DNA of 64,000 nt from the NCBI GenBank assembly GCA_011799875.1, contig CM022303.1, forward strand, positions 65,118,171-65,182,170, in the 5' to 3' direction. The stretch's first letter is position 1. The number at the start of each line of letters is the position of its first letter. A program made the position numbers and the translations under genes. The notes under the pieces were generated by a model. It made no database searches and was not told the origin of the DNA. It saw only the letters and a list, made by a program, of their open reading frames with translations. Source of the stretch: Thinopyrum elongatum. Its lineage: Eukaryota; Streptophyta; Magnoliopsida; Poales; Poaceae. Shown here piece by piece: positions 23,473 through 36,330 of this stretch.

Positions 23473-25612
23473 TGTAGGGTAACGCACAGAAACAAAAAAA
23501 TTTCCGCCCTAGCACCAGCCCAGGACCACTATAGACTGCATACAAGGTTTGATCATGTTCGTTACCGACTCGTAGCGCAGCGGAAGTAATTCGATGACGA
23601 TCGGCGGTGCAGATCCCCGCAGCTAGGATTTACAACCTCCCACACGCGAGGATGTTACCCTCGTCTTCCCTTCGACAGCCCTCCGGGAGGCGGTCGAACA
23701 GTCCCCCGGACGATGTCGCGGACAGCCCTTCGGGAGACCTTCGAAACTCGAATGGTCACTCGGACAGCCCTTCGGGAGGACTCACAAACTCGGACCGCAC
23801 TTGGACAGCCCTTCGGAGCACTCTCGAACGCCCCTCGGCACAAGTCGAAACTACGACCTCTCTACAGAGTTGCACCATACGTTTCACCTATCCGGCAGGG
23901 CTTCGCCGTCCAGAACTAGTTCCTGCCGGAACCCAGACAGCCTTTCGGCTCTACGAACTCTTTTCGGGAGCGAGAGAGAAGCCAGATAACATCTTGGCAT
24001 GTGTATGAGAGCAAGGGATGGGGAGAATGGCAGCCCCTTCTCCTCCTTTTATAGGCCAAGGCAAGGGGTGGGGTGGGTTTTTAAATACCAAAATACCCAA
24101 GCTTCATGTCACACTGAAAGGGCATAATGGTAACACAAGGGGGCACCAAGGGGACACCAACATGGCAGCCCTTGGGCCGGCCCACACCTTGTCTCCCCAT
24201 GGGGGGGGGGGGGGCCCAACAAGCCACCAACATGTCTCCATGAAACATGCATGCTCCCTAGACAAAAAGCCACCAAACATGCAACCCCGATTCGTGGATC
24301 TTGTCCCCTCGCGCTGAACAAGTGTTTTCCAGAAACTTTTTCGAAAAATTCCAGAAGGTCCCAGAACATTTCCGGCACCCTCTAAAATTATTCTGGGCAT
24401 GATCCAAACATTTTCGGTGCGGTGGTTTTCATCAGCGGAAAGCATTACACGCGGTTTACGGCAGTTTCGGAACATTTCCGGTTTTTCTCTCCGAAAATTC
24501 CCAGAAGTTCCCAGACCATTCTGGCATCCTCTGAAAATTTCCAGGCGGTGCCGAACCCTTTTTGACCAAATAATATATTCTGAAACAACTTTTCGGTTTT
24601 AACCGAACACTCTTTCGTGTTTCTCTCTCTCGGAACTCTTCCGTTGTCTCCGAAACATTTTCGGTGACTTTCTCCAGACTCCCTGTCTAGCGTTCAACAG
24701 ATAGATGACCCTTAAGCGTGTGACCCTATAGGTTCGGTGAGTATAGACATGACCGGAACACTTTCCGATCAATGATCAGCATCGAGCCGTGGACACCCTA
24801 TTGACCCCTATACCCACACGAATGAATATTCGAGTGAACCTCCCAGTTGCCGTGTGCTATTCCTGTTGCTTCGCGATATGTTACAAATACCCGAGGTGAG
24901 ACATGTGGCATTCCCGTGATCAACAACTTGTCCACTATGCTAGTTACCTCGTTACCGGTATTGTTCTCTTTTCTCGTTACCCGTGTTTCCGGCATCCCCG
25001 TGATCAAATCACAAAGTTTCTGGCCAGACGATGATGGATACCGTAACACCGAGAGGGCCCAGAGATATCTCTCCATCGTTGGAGGAGCAAATCCCAATCT
25101 TGAGCTATCAAGTTACTTGACATACTTTCCCATGAACCCGTAAGCCGCCGTAATAGCCATCCAGTTACGGATGACGTTTAACAAACCCCAAAGTTCATGA
25201 ATCAAGCATGAAGAAACTCGATACTCTCATGGTCTGAGGAATTATGCAAACGTTAACCATCTCTGTGTTATTAACCATTAACTTGTGACGAATGAATCTC
25301 ATAGCATAACATCAATCGGGTCGATTCAACACAAATGTTCTTCTAACATTGTGCCCTCAAAGTTGCTGGCATAGACATGCCCATGATTGGGAAAACATAA
25401 TCATCATGCAACACTTGAGCTAGCCTTAGAGGCATGACTAGGAATACATTTTACCGTTTATTATTCCACACGTGCACATGGGTTTTCCCCAGAGCCTTTA
25501 TGGATATACAGGCTCGGGAACCACAGCAGTTATAGCATGGAACATAAACATAATAATGAGCATGGAGATAAATAATAACATTTATTATTGCCTCTAGGGC
25601 ATATCTCCTACA
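23473..25612 (-). repeat. 3' LTR of Copia-B
   Basis: This LTR is 2140 bp, 32 bp shorter than its partner. The half from about 24880 to 25612 is nearly identical to 32390-33120. The half from 23473 to about 24800 has many single-base gaps relative to 30949-32300, several in short homopolymers. Next to it at 25613-25640 is the polypurine tract (complement of gactctcacttgcactag). Confidence 0.9.
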
Positions 25613-28600
25613 GACTCTCACTTGCACTAGATTCAATAATCTAGTTAATGCTAATGCACTTTACACCTGTGGCACACCGGTGTAAATATGCTTCACATGT
25701 GGTATAGCCTGATGTCCAACGGATCTGACGACTTCAGCTCCGTGTGTATCTTTGCGTATCCTCGCGTTTTTACGCTTTCACAAAATTCATATTTTGTGTG
25801 GACTTGGCTTTGTATGTATGTGAATCACAGGTCGAACCTGGATTCCTCAGACTGAGTTATGGAGCAACTACCTGCAGTAGTGTCCCATTGACAAAAGCCA
25901 TCTTGGAACCATACCAAGTTCATGAATGAACTATATGATTCAACATTTTCTTTGTCGCTTCGAAAGCGGTAACATACTTAGCCTCTATTATAGAATTCGC
26001 CACAGTAATTTTTTTGGAAACCTTTTCCAACTAACTGTGCCACCACATTGTGTGTTACACAAAACCCTTAACTTAAATCGAAAATCGCTTCGAGCATGGC
26101 TGAAGACTGTATCGATGTAACCTTTTACAACGAACTCTTCATGATCTCCGCTTGCGAGAAAACATGTCATCAGTGCTACTATAGTACTCAATGACCCTTT
26201 TTCACTGTTGTCCCATGATCAGTACTTTTGATCACATTGGTATCTATACTCGCAACAACTTTGGGAGTATTGGACATATCTGGTTGTTTTTACATACCAT
26301 GGAATACATGATTAATCCAAACACAAGAGTGTATGGAATCTCCATCATGTATTTTGCTCATCAGTGTTTTGGGACACCGAGTCTTGCAAAAACTCTTTCC
26401 ATGTGACTTCGGCAAGAATCACTCCTTGACATTTTTAATGCTAAAAGGTTTTAGCATCTTGTCAATATGTATCTTTGCTCAGCCCTATTAGGTAAATCTA
26501 TCTCCATAGATCATCATGCCTAATATAAAGGCTATTTAGCCCAAGCACTTCATTGAAAAACTATTTCCAAATGAAGTCCTAATTCGTGTCAAGAAATTTA
26601 ATTCCAATTACCAATGTGTCAAGCACACAAGGTTTTTAGAAATATTATTATGCTCCCACTTACTTTCTTGAATTATAAGCATCTTCGTTATCCATTGATG
26701 AAGTCAAAACTCCTTTGACCATTTCATCAAAACATGAAGATTCCAACTCCACTTTGCTCTCTTCTGTCCATCGCTAGAACTCTGAAGTTTGCACCCTTAC
26801 TAGCATCCTCTGGATTGACAAAATACCTTGGACTGTAACACATGCAAGTCCTTGGTTTCATTTCCATCAGATGGAAATCCTTTTGTCTTCCATTGTTTTA
26901 TATCTCATGATATGAAATATGTATTAATTGCTAGTTCAACCCGAACCGACTTTAAGCATCGCTACGGTGAAGCAACCTCATCGTAGTCAACTCCTTGAAC
27001 TTGTATATTGCAACAAGTCGAGCTTTATGGATAAAACATTTTTATTCGTATCAGTTATAGTTCCATAAATATTCGTCAGACTCTAAGTCTTCCGAAAGGT
27101 GTATCAAGGTTTTAATCTTGAATCACTTATATGGAAACTATCTCGGATTGTATTGGCATTTAGCCAATTCCGGAGTCAGGGCCCATCAACGCTTCCTTGT
27201 GTATCGTAGGTATACTGTTGTCTAACAACAATATCTCATTTGCGCACCTGAGAGGTTTGCACGAGCCTTGCCCACGTGGTTCAGCTGCAAGTTCGATCGA
27301 AGTCCATACATTTTATTGTAGAGACTTTCGTATCAGTCGCAGTAGGAAACTCTGGAATTACTTCCAAGGTCTCTTTCCTTTGACCTGATGACGAAGATAC
27401 TGTTTATCTCGTCGAGTTGCACTATTCTCCCACTCACCTTTTGAAAGAACCATTTTCTTCAAAAAGCATACCGTTCTTTGTGGCAAACCTATTTGCCTCG
27501 GTATAGTGAGGGAGGAATACCCAATTACTTGGGATAACCTACAAAGTAGCACTTGTCTGATTTGGAATAGGTTTGTAACCTTTTACACAAGCCCCATATT
27601 CCAAATGTTAAGAAAAGATACAACATGGTTGGGCGTACCATACCATGGCGTCATCTCAACAGACCTGATGGAGCTCTTTTCAGTGTAAAAGCCGCAGTCT
27701 CTAAAGCATCACTTTAAAAGGGATAATGGCAAATTTATTTATGTCATATTTGATCTTACCATGTCATAAATGGTTCGATTACATCTTCACGGACTTTCCA
27801 CTTGCAGTGGTGTTCCGGGAGGTGCAAGTTATGAAACCCCTTTCACAACTCATCAGACATTCGCTAAACTTGTAACTCAAATATTCCTTTCTGCAATCCA
27901 ATTGTAGAAACATAATTTTCTCGTTACAATAACTTCTACTTCATTGTCGAAAACCTTTTGACTGAATTCAAAAGATCTAGACTTACGTCTCATCAAGTAA
28001 ATATCCATATATCTACTTGAGTCATTTCTGAAGATAGATAAATCCACTACTTGCAACAACATTTATTGGACTACATACATCATGATGCATGATCACCAAT
28101 ACGTTCTTTGTTCGTTCCTTATGGCCTGTGAACGGTATTTTAGTCACTTCACTTTTCGGAGAAAAGTTGCAAGTGTCAGATGATTCAAAATCAAATGACT
28201 TCAAAATCCATCATAATGGAATTTTCCGTGCGGGTTTCTCCAATGTGACCAAATGCAGTGCCACACTTGTGTGGTATTCTTTTAGTCTTGCGACATTTAG
28301 TGTCAGTGTTATGGATGTATCATATTACCATCAATATTCATAATTTACGTCCCATCTGGATGGAAGCATGGCCCTTCATGTTATTCATAATACTGAACAA
28401 CAATTGTTCTTTTATGAACAACCCTTTTGCAACAAACATTTTGCAATGGGCTAGAGTGTATGAAACTCTAAAATGAATTATTAAAGTAAATCCAGAGGTA
28501 ATATATTAATATCATTATTCATAACATACATCTCATTCTCAATGAAAGTATGGCCCTTATGTTATTCATAACTTCGAACATCAAAAGTTCTCTTATGAAC

Positions 28601-30948
28601 AACCTTCTTGCAAGATACCTTATGCAATGGGCTAGAGTTTGTGAAACTCTAAATGAATTATGAAAATAAATACAGACGGTAATACACCGATGGAAGGTAT
28701 AGTAACATTTTACTATGTTCCCTGTGTATACCAAAACCTCATTCTTGGCTAGTCTTTCAGGCCATAGTAGTTCTTACATCGAGTTGCAACAGAATGCAAT
28801 CGAGCGGGTATATGTGTGATTAACTCACAATACCCAAGAATTAGTGATTAACAATTTAATCATAATTCCCAAGAACTATATCTTTGACCAGCCTTCTATA
28901 CATCAAAAACTTGTATGACATTCATACTTGAGCTGGATATTCCAGTCTTCTCTCTTTTTGCCTTTATACTTCTAACAGTTTAACTTTTAGTATTTCTCCT
29001 ACTCTCAGAAGCACCCAACTTAAGAGTGGCATTAGCCCTGGACTTCCTAGGCGTGAAAGTTTCACTAACACCCTTCGGACACTTCCATTATCTTTAAGTT
29101 GTTGTTTTATTCACCTTTCATCATATGACAGGCGTTCTACTGGATCCCTCTCTTATCAGTCTAATGCATAGTAAACTCCTTTACTAATAGTTTGCAAACA
29201 AACATTGCTTTGGATATCTCATATCTTTTAGCCTTTGTCTGTCTCTGAAAATGATTTTCAGATTCCATGAATATCACATAACTATCCAAACTTTCGAAGT
29301 TCAGGTCTATGGAAGCAAATGTATTGCACTTGACTGAAACGGAATTCTAGCTTTTGGATCGAAGGACGAGAGTCACATGATCCATAGCATAAGCGAGAGA
29401 ATACCAAAGTATGCGATAGGACAAAGTCCTTCTCGGCACTCTTGAGGACAATCCTCACATTACGTTACCAACCGTAAAGTTTTAACCAGATATTTAACAG
29501 CTATTCAATTTTAATAGGGAAGGTGGACACGCGAGCCATTATTCTACAACTATTATGCAAATCACACTTTAGACACTGTTCAAAATTAATTGCACCGAGA
29601 ATTAAACAAGTTAATTCAACAGTGCTCTCCCACTCAAATCAATATCTCTCATAATTGATTGTGAGCGATTCAAGATCCATATTACAATTCAACGCCAAGG
29701 ATGTGTCCATCTCAAGTGACGAAAATTGCAATCGGTAGGCTAACTTGCCAATCACATCTCTATGTGACTCTTGTTCATCTTTCGATGGGCGTGTTCCGAG
29801 CTCAGGACGCTCCTCCAGAACGTCAAGACAACCAAGTGATCTTGCTGCGAGGTCTCAACTCACCCGCCTCACACTTCCCTAATCGTTCGCACCCATGTGT
29901 CCATGTGATGCCCCGAAAAGTTAGGTGCCGTGACGGTGCTACACTTGGGATAACACTAACTACTTGATATTTTTGTGAGAGATCACCCTAATAAAAGCGA
30001 CTACCGCGCAATCAAAAAGGGTGCATCATAAGGGATAAACATCTCAGGCAATTCATAATAGCATGATATGGTATAGCCCTTTCTGACGGAGAAGTCTTGT
30101 ATTTCTTCGTCTTCGGCATTCGCGTCGGTGTTCACCTTCGCGAAGATTGCCACCACCATGTCGATGCACCAGATAATATTGCTATCTTTATAGCTAATAA
30201 AATAATGCATTACAACAAGGTTGACACGCAGGTCATTAAAGTGCAATCATATGGCTCCAGCCATCATGCCGAATCATGACACGCAGGTCATGTTAATAAA
30301 TTTACATTATATAGTCATCTCATACATAATCAAATTATTATGAGCACTGCTATACCACATCATATGCACATGCAAACCCTCCTGCAAAACCAAGTTAGAC
30401 GCCTCTAATTGGATCATGCAAAAACTTGTTTTACGTGGCTTCTAAGGTTTCGAAACAAACCGAAGCTACCAACGTCCATCATCAAGTATGATAATTCAAG
30501 TCGCTAGATTAACAATGCGGGGTGTATGAAACATGAGATAATAAAATCTTGAGCCCCATACTGAACTTCGTCATACGCATGACCCCCGTGCAGATCATAT
30601 CTACATTGCCCTTTCGTCTGCGAAACATCCATCTTTCTTTAACTAAAGTGGAACCCAAAGAACTGTTAGCACTTCGTTGATCTGTCAATCAGCATACTCA
30701 GGAGCAGCATGAAAGGATCGCGGATTGCCAGAACTTTGTGAGATTCCACAATGCTGTCAAGATCAGGACTACGCAAATTCAAGGGAAGCAACAAGAACAT
30801 CGGGTAACAGATTTCATCTGCTACCCGCACAAATAATTTTCAGTAATAGAACTCATCTACTACCTAATTATATTGTGCAACACCCATACATCTCTATGTA
30901 TTCTAGATCGCAACCTGCATCTACGCATAGCACGGCTCATGATGCCAC
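25613..30948 (-). pseudogene. Copia-B internal region with decayed gag-pol
   Basis: It mirrors Copia-A 1-4526 with about nine in ten bases alike in the parts I compared. Recognisable scraps are an RNase H-like stretch (25988-26190), an integrase C-terminal-like stretch (27358-27552) and a GAG-pre-integrase/integrase stretch (28022-28204), all minus strand. An 81-codon open frame (30001-30246) has a counterpart at the start of the window. I do not recognise it, and the flanking non-coding sequence is conserved just as well. The rest (26400-27300 and 28500-29900) shows nothing else. Confidence 0.75.
30936..30947 (-). other. Primer-binding site of Copia-B
   Basis: Just inside the 5' LTR the minus strand reads TGGCATCATGAGC. 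This resembles the initiator-methionine tRNA site TGGTATCAGAGC of plant Copia elements, with one substitution and one inserted base. Confidence 0.5.
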
Positions 30949-33120
30949 TGTAGGGTAACGCAGCAGAAAACAAAAAATTTCCGCCCTACGCACCAGCCCA
31001 GGACCACTATGGAGACTGCATACAAGGTTTGATCATGTTCGTTACCGACTCGTAGCGCAGCGGAAGTAGAGTCGACGACGATCGGCGGTGCAGATCCCTG
31101 CAGCTAGGATTTACAACCTCCCAACCGCGAGGATGTATACCCTCGTCTTCCCTTCGGACAGCCCTCCGGGAGGCGGTCGAACAGTCCCCCGGACGATGTC
31201 GCGGACAGCCCTTCGGGAGGACCTTCGAAACTCGAATGGTCACTCGGACAGCCCTTCGGGAGGACTCACAGAACTCGGACCGTCACTTGGACAGCCCTTC
31301 GGGAGGCACTCTCGAACAGCCCCTCGGGCACTAAGATCGAAACTACGACCTCTCTACAGAGTTGCACACATACGGTGTCACCTATCCGGCAGGGCTTCGC
31401 CGTCCAGAACTAGTTCCTGCCGGAACCCAGACAGCCTTTCGGCTCTACGAAACTCTTTTCGTGGGAGGGAGAGAGAAGCCAGATAACATCTTGGCATGTG
31501 TATGAGAGCAAGGGATGGGGAGAATGGCAGCCCCTTCTCCTCCTTTTATAGGCCAAGGCAAGGGGTGGGGTGGGATGTTGAAATACCAAAATACCCAAGC
31601 TTCATGTCACACATGAAAGGGCATAATGGTAACACAAGGGGGGCACCAAGGGGACACCACCATGGCAGCCCTTGGGCCGGCCCACACCTTGTCTCCCCAT
31701 GGGGGGGCCCCCCCCCAACAAGCCACCAACATGTCTCCATGAAACATGCATGCTCCCTAGACAAAAAGCCACCAAACATGCAACCCCCGATTCGTGGGAT
31801 CTTGTCCCCTCGCGCTGAGACAAGATGTTTTCCGCGAAAATTTTTCTGAAAAATTCCAGAAGGTCCCAGAACATTTCCGGCACCCTCTAAAATTATTCTG
31901 GGCATGATCCGAAACATTTTCGGTGCGGTGGTTTTCATCAGCGGAAAGCATTAACAGCGGTTACGGCAGTTTCGGAACATTTCCGGTTTTTCTCTCTGAA
32001 AATTCCCAGAAGTTCCCAGACCAATTCTGGCATCCTCTGAAAATTTCCAGGCGGTGCCGAAAGCCTTTTTGACCAAATAATATATTCCGAAACAACTTTT
32101 CGGTTTTACCGAAACTCTTTCGGTGTTCTCTCTCTCGGAACTCTTCCGTTGTCTCCGAAACATTTTCGGTGACTTTCTCTCAGACTCCCTGTCTAGCGTT
32201 CAACAGATAGATGACCCTTAAGCGTGTGACCCTATAGGTTCGGTGAAGTATAGACATGACCGAAACACTTTCCGATCAATGATCAGCATCGGAGCCGTGG
32301 ACACCCATATTGACCCCTATACCCACACGAATGAATATTCGAGTGAACCTCCAGTTGCCGTGTGCTATTCCTGTTGCTTCGCGATATGTTACAAATACCC
32401 GAGGTGAGACATGTTGGCATTCCCGTGGATCAACAACTTGTCCACTATGCTAGTTACCTCGTTACCGGTATTGTTCTCTTTTCTCGTTACCGTGTTCCGG
32501 CATCCCCGTGATCAAATCACAAAGTGTCTGGCCAGACGATGATGGATACCGTAACACCGAGAGGGCCCAGAGATATCTCTCCATCGTTGGAGGAGCAAAT
32601 CCCAATCTTGAGCTATCAAGTTACTTGACATACTTTCCCATGAACCCATAAGCCGCCGTAATAGCCATCCAGTTACGGATGACGTTTAACAAACCCCAAA
32701 GCTCATGAATCAAGCATGAAGAAACTCGATACTCTCATGGTCTGAGGAATTATGCAAACGTTAACCATCTCTGTGTTATTAACCATTAACTTGTGACGAA
32801 TGAATCTCATAGCATAACATCAATCGGGTCGATTCAACACAAATGTTCTTCTAACATTGTGCCCTCAAAGTTGCTGGCATAGACATGCCCATGATTGGGA
32901 AAACATAATCATCATGCAACACTTGAGCTAGCCTTAGAGGCATGACTAGGAATACATTTTACCGTTTATTATTCCACACGTGCACATGGGTTTTCCCCAG
33001 AGCCTTTATGGATATACAGGCTCGGGAACCACAGCAGTTATAGCATGGAACATAAACATAATAATGAGCATGGAGATAAATAATAACATTTATTATTGCC
33101 TCTAGGGCATATCTCCTACA
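30949..33120 (-). repeat. 5' LTR of Copia-B
   Basis: This is a well-preserved 2172-bp LTR. From the right: U3 with many TTTCGG/CCGAAA words (31960-32170), a TATA-like CCTATAAAAGG (31542-31552), then a tandem array of about five units built on GGACAGCCCTTCGGGAGG as read on the plus strand (31150-31340). Confidence 0.9.
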
Positions 33121-33125
33121 GGGGG

Positions 33126-33989
33126 ACGATTCTCGGCTTGCACGTCGGGTTCCACCACGAGGCGGCCGGCTTCTTGCTGCGCGGCGGCCGTGCCGATGAG
33201 CAGCTGGACGCGCTCCGTCATGCAGCGACGCTCGTCGCCCTCTGGGTGGTCCAGCTCGTCCGCTGCCGCCTGGGCAGCACGTAGGTTCTCCATGGGCGTG
33301 GCGTAGACCGGTCACTCCGCCCCCAGCATGCTGGCGATGGCCGCGCCGCGCTGGCAGACCGTGCCCGCACGGCTGGGTTCACCAGTAGCCGGCGTGCCAC
33401 CGACAGCGCGGTCGATCTCGCACTGGTAGGCTTCAGTGAGGCGCGTCATGGCCCTTAGCTTGGTGGCGCTGTCGAGGAGCACGATGTGGCACGCTTCCAG
33501 CATTTCACCATTGGCCCCAGGTGCTATGGTTGCAGATAGGTCCCGCATTGCCACCTACAATGGATCCCATGCGGGCTCGTTGGAGGCCCCATCGTGGCTG
33601 ATGACCAGCACCTCCGTGACGGTGCTGGCACTGCAGTCCGCGCGAGGGAGAGGATCATGGATGATCACCACGTCGTCGGGGAAGGCATCAGAAGGCGCGG
33701 CGTTGGCGTCGATGACCACGTCGACGGGCGGATCGGTGGAGCCAATGGACTTCAGGTCAGAGGCCGGCTCGCCGGCGATGTGAAACTCGCCGAGGAGATC
33801 GACAAGGCAGCTCTCGGAGCTAGCCGCGCCTGCGTCGAGTGCGGGCTCGTCGGAGAGGCGGATCCCGCCGATGAGATCAGCGAGGCTGCTCACGGTGCAA
33901 GCAACTTCCACGCCGCGCAGCGTGTTGGCGCAAATGCCGTAGGGCGTGCCGGGCTGGCTGCGCTTGCCAGGGAGGAAGAGGGTTCCCAT
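33126..33989 (-). pseudogene. Tat-1 gag, N-terminal part
   Basis: An open frame begins at about 33989 (first ATG after the LTR and PBS) and runs to the Copia-B insertion. It has in-frame stops at 33555-33557 (TAG) and 33312-33314 (TGA). It is acidic and rich in Ala/Asp/Ser; I recognise no domain. Frame and position show it is the start of the Tat-1 gag polyprotein. The reading frame appears continuous with 22461-23467 when the insertion is discounted. Confidence 0.65.
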
Positions 33990-34021
33990 CCAGAACGTGT
34001 TTCCGGATGACGGTGCACCTG

Positions 34022-34039
34022 GCCCCACGGTGGGCGCCA
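34022..34039 (-). other. Primer-binding site of Tat-1
   Basis: Two bases after the 5' LTR the minus strand reads TGGCGCCCACCGTGGGGC. This is close to the lysine-tRNA-type site TGGCGCCCAACGTGGGGC known from retroelements. It fixes the orientation of Tat-1 and the inner edge of the LTR. Confidence 0.8.
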
Positions 34040-34041
34040 AA

Positions 34042-35238
34042 TGTCGGGGGTTTCGTGCGACATATGCCAAAGGATGGCTTATCATGATGGGGGATAGTAA
34101 TACGTCGCCGGTGCCTGGAAACGGGATAAGGCGTAAACACGCACGCAGACGCATCTTACCCTAGTTCGGGGCTCTCCTAGGAGATAACACCCTGAGTCCT
34201 GATCTGCGGGGTCTCCGCATGATCACAATCTCGACAAGTAGCTACAAGCTTGCTCCTTGAGCCGTTTGGCTAGAGGAGGAAGAAGGGCAAGGCTAGCTCC
34301 ACTCCGCTCTCTCTATGTGTGTGTTTAGTAACTTGGGCGCTCGACCAAGGTCTCAACCCCTTGCATGGGGTGACCTGGGGGGTTTATATAGGCCTACCCC
34401 CAGGGGTACAATGGTAATCCGGCCGGGCGTAGGACCTGGCCGTCAGTGTCTCTGGTCGCCGGCTTCTCCGCCGACTGCGGGGGCCCGCCGCCTGGTGGGT
34501 CCCGCCGGCTGTCTCGTACTTGGCCGATAGGCCGGGCCCACCGCTTGCGGGTCCTGCCGGCTGTGTAGCACTGTAGCCGTGCCACTGATGATGCATGCTT
34601 TGTCGGGGAGAGCGTGGCTACAGTCCCGCCGCCTGGCGGGCGTTCACTGTAGCCACTCCCCGTCTCTTCTGGTTAATGGCGCATGAACTTCAAGGAAGGG
34701 GGAGGGCCACCTGCTAGGAGCCGGCCCTCCCCCTGAGCCGACTGGTCAGGGCTCGCCGCCTTCTGGCTTCTCATGGACAGGTAGGGCCCACCGCCTGCGG
34801 GCCGTACCGACAGCACGTCGTGGGAGCATGGCTTCCTCTGCCATGGTTGATGTCACAAGCAGCATGGCAACAGTGCCGCGCCGGGCGTGGGATGTCCACT
34901 TGGTACGCTGCACTGTGGCCACGTTTCGCCCTGGATTCGGGGGTGGCAGGCTTACACTGTAGCCACGCCCCGTCTCGTCAAGTTTATGTAGGTGCTAACT
35001 TTGAGGGCACGAGGGGCCGCCTGCTAGGAGCCGGCTTCCCTGGAAGCCGCCTGCTAGGAGTCGGCCCACTTCATGGCCGTCTTCTGGATTCCGCCGCCTC
35101 CTGGCAGCCGGCCGATCGTACCAGCCGGCCCCAAGAAGGCAGTCCTTTGTCTTTGATGCTTGAGGGGTGCAGCCTGCCCCGATGTCTTGAAATACCATGG
35201 GGAGCTGATGAGGCTACCCATGGTCATTTACTCCGACA
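34042..35238 (-). repeat. 5' LTR of Tat-1
   Basis: This 1197-bp LTR starts on the minus strand at 35238 with TGTCGGAGTAAATGACC and ends at 34042 with CCCCCGACA. A TATA box CCTATATAAA lies at 34383-34392. Compared with the 3' LTR it holds about 45 extra bases near 34921-34965, flanked by the near-repeats ACTGTGGCCACG and ACTGTAGCCACG. Confidence 0.9.
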
Positions 35239-36285
35239 AAATTCGAGCGAAGGTATAATTACCTCCTCAAGTTCTACTTTCCTCCCACTCACTTCTTTCG
35301 AGAGAAACTCCTTCTCTAGAAAGGACCCATTTTTAGCAACAAAAGTCTTGCCTTCGGATCTGTGGTAGAAGGTGTACCCAACTGTTTCTTTTGGGTATCC
35401 TATGAAGACGCACTTCTCCGATTTGGGTGCGAGCTTATCAGGCTGAAGCTTTTTGACATAAGCATCGCAACCCCAAACTTTAAGAAACGACAGCTTTGGT
35501 TTCTTGCCAAACCATAGTTCATACGGTGTCGTCTCAACGGATTTAGACAGTGCCCTATTTAACGTGAATGCAGCTGTCTCTAATTCATAACCCCAAAACG
35601 ATAAATGCAAATCGGTAAGAGACATCATAGAACGCACCATATCCAATAGAGTACGGTTACGACGTTCGGACACACCATATCGCTGTGGTGTTCTAGGTGG
35701 CGTGAGCTGTGAAACTATTCCACATTGTTTCAAATGAAAACCAAACCTGTAACTCAAATATTCGCCTCCGCGATCAGGTCGTAGAAACTTTATTTTCTTG
35801 TCACGATGATTCTCTACTTCACTCTGAAATTCTTTGAAATTTTCAAATATTTCAGACTTGTGTTTCATTAAGTAGATATACCCATATCTACTCTAATCAT
35901 CTGTGAAGGTGAGAAAATAACGATGCCCGCCGCGTACTTCAACACTCATCGGACCGCATACATCGGTATGTATTATTTCCAATAAGTCATTAGCTCGCTC
36001 CATTATTCCGGAGAATGGAGTTTTAGTCATCTTGCCCATGAGGCATGGTTCGAAAGTATCAAATGATTCATAATCAAGTGATTCCAAATGTCCATCAACA
36101 TGGAGTTTCTTCATGCGCTTTACACCAATATGACCTAAACGGCAGTGCCACAAGTATATTGCACTATCATTATCAACTCTGCATCTTTTGGCATCAATAT
36201 TATGAATATGTGTATTACTACAATCAAGATTCAACAAGAATAGACCATTCCTCAAGGGTGCATGACCATAAAAGATATTACTCAT
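35239..36285 (-). pseudogene. Copia integrase (Angela-like), 5' side of Tat-1 insertion
   Basis: The stretch 35893-36285 encodes the GAG-pre-integrase zinc region (LWHCRLGHIG...) and the start of the catalytic core (IIHTDVCGPM, first catalytic D). A stop at about 35890-35892 follows the FTDD motif. The same frame resumes through the rest of the core (FLRPDRGGEYLS; E in SERRNRTLLDM) and the C-terminal KCVFIGYP...GYTFYH region up to the Tat-1 insertion at 35239. All parts are in one frame. Integrase would insert element DNA into chromosomes. Confidence 0.85.
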
Positions 36286-36330
36286 ATAAATAGAACAATC
36301 ATTATTCTCTGATTGAAATGAATAACCGTC

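Larger units (their letters stand above)
23473..33120 (-). mobile_element. Complete non-autonomous Copia retrotransposon (Copia-B)
   Basis: The 9648-bp element has two LTRs (23473-25612 and 30949-33120), a 5-bp target duplication and a 5336-bp internal region, minus strand. It belongs to the same family as Copia-A. The internal region holds only decayed fragments of pol and no long open frame, so it must borrow enzymes from relatives. It interrupts the Tat-1 gag. Once the insert and one copy of ggggg are set aside, the Tat-1 reading frame continues. Confidence 0.9.
11465..35238 (-). mobile_element. Tat-type Gypsy retrotransposon with an extra antisense gene (Tat-1)
   Basis: The LTRs are 11465-12616 and 34042-35238, both with TG...CA ends. 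Flanking pentamers are caatt (11460-11464) and aaatt (35239-35243), a target duplication with one mismatch. Without the inner Copia-B insert the element is about 14.1 kb. Minus-strand order is 5' LTR, PBS, gag, protease, reverse transcriptase, two RNase H regions, integrase, then a plus-strand gene, polypurine tract and 3' LTR. A second RNase H and extra ORFs after pol are known traits of the Tat lineage (Grande, RIRE2, Retand, Ogre). It interrupts the Angela-like pol. Confidence 0.9.

Noticed and set aside
30001..30246. 81-codon frame shared by Copia-A and Copia-B as a possible selected protein
   Set aside because: Flanking non-coding sequence is equally conserved between the two copies, so there is no sign of selection on the protein.
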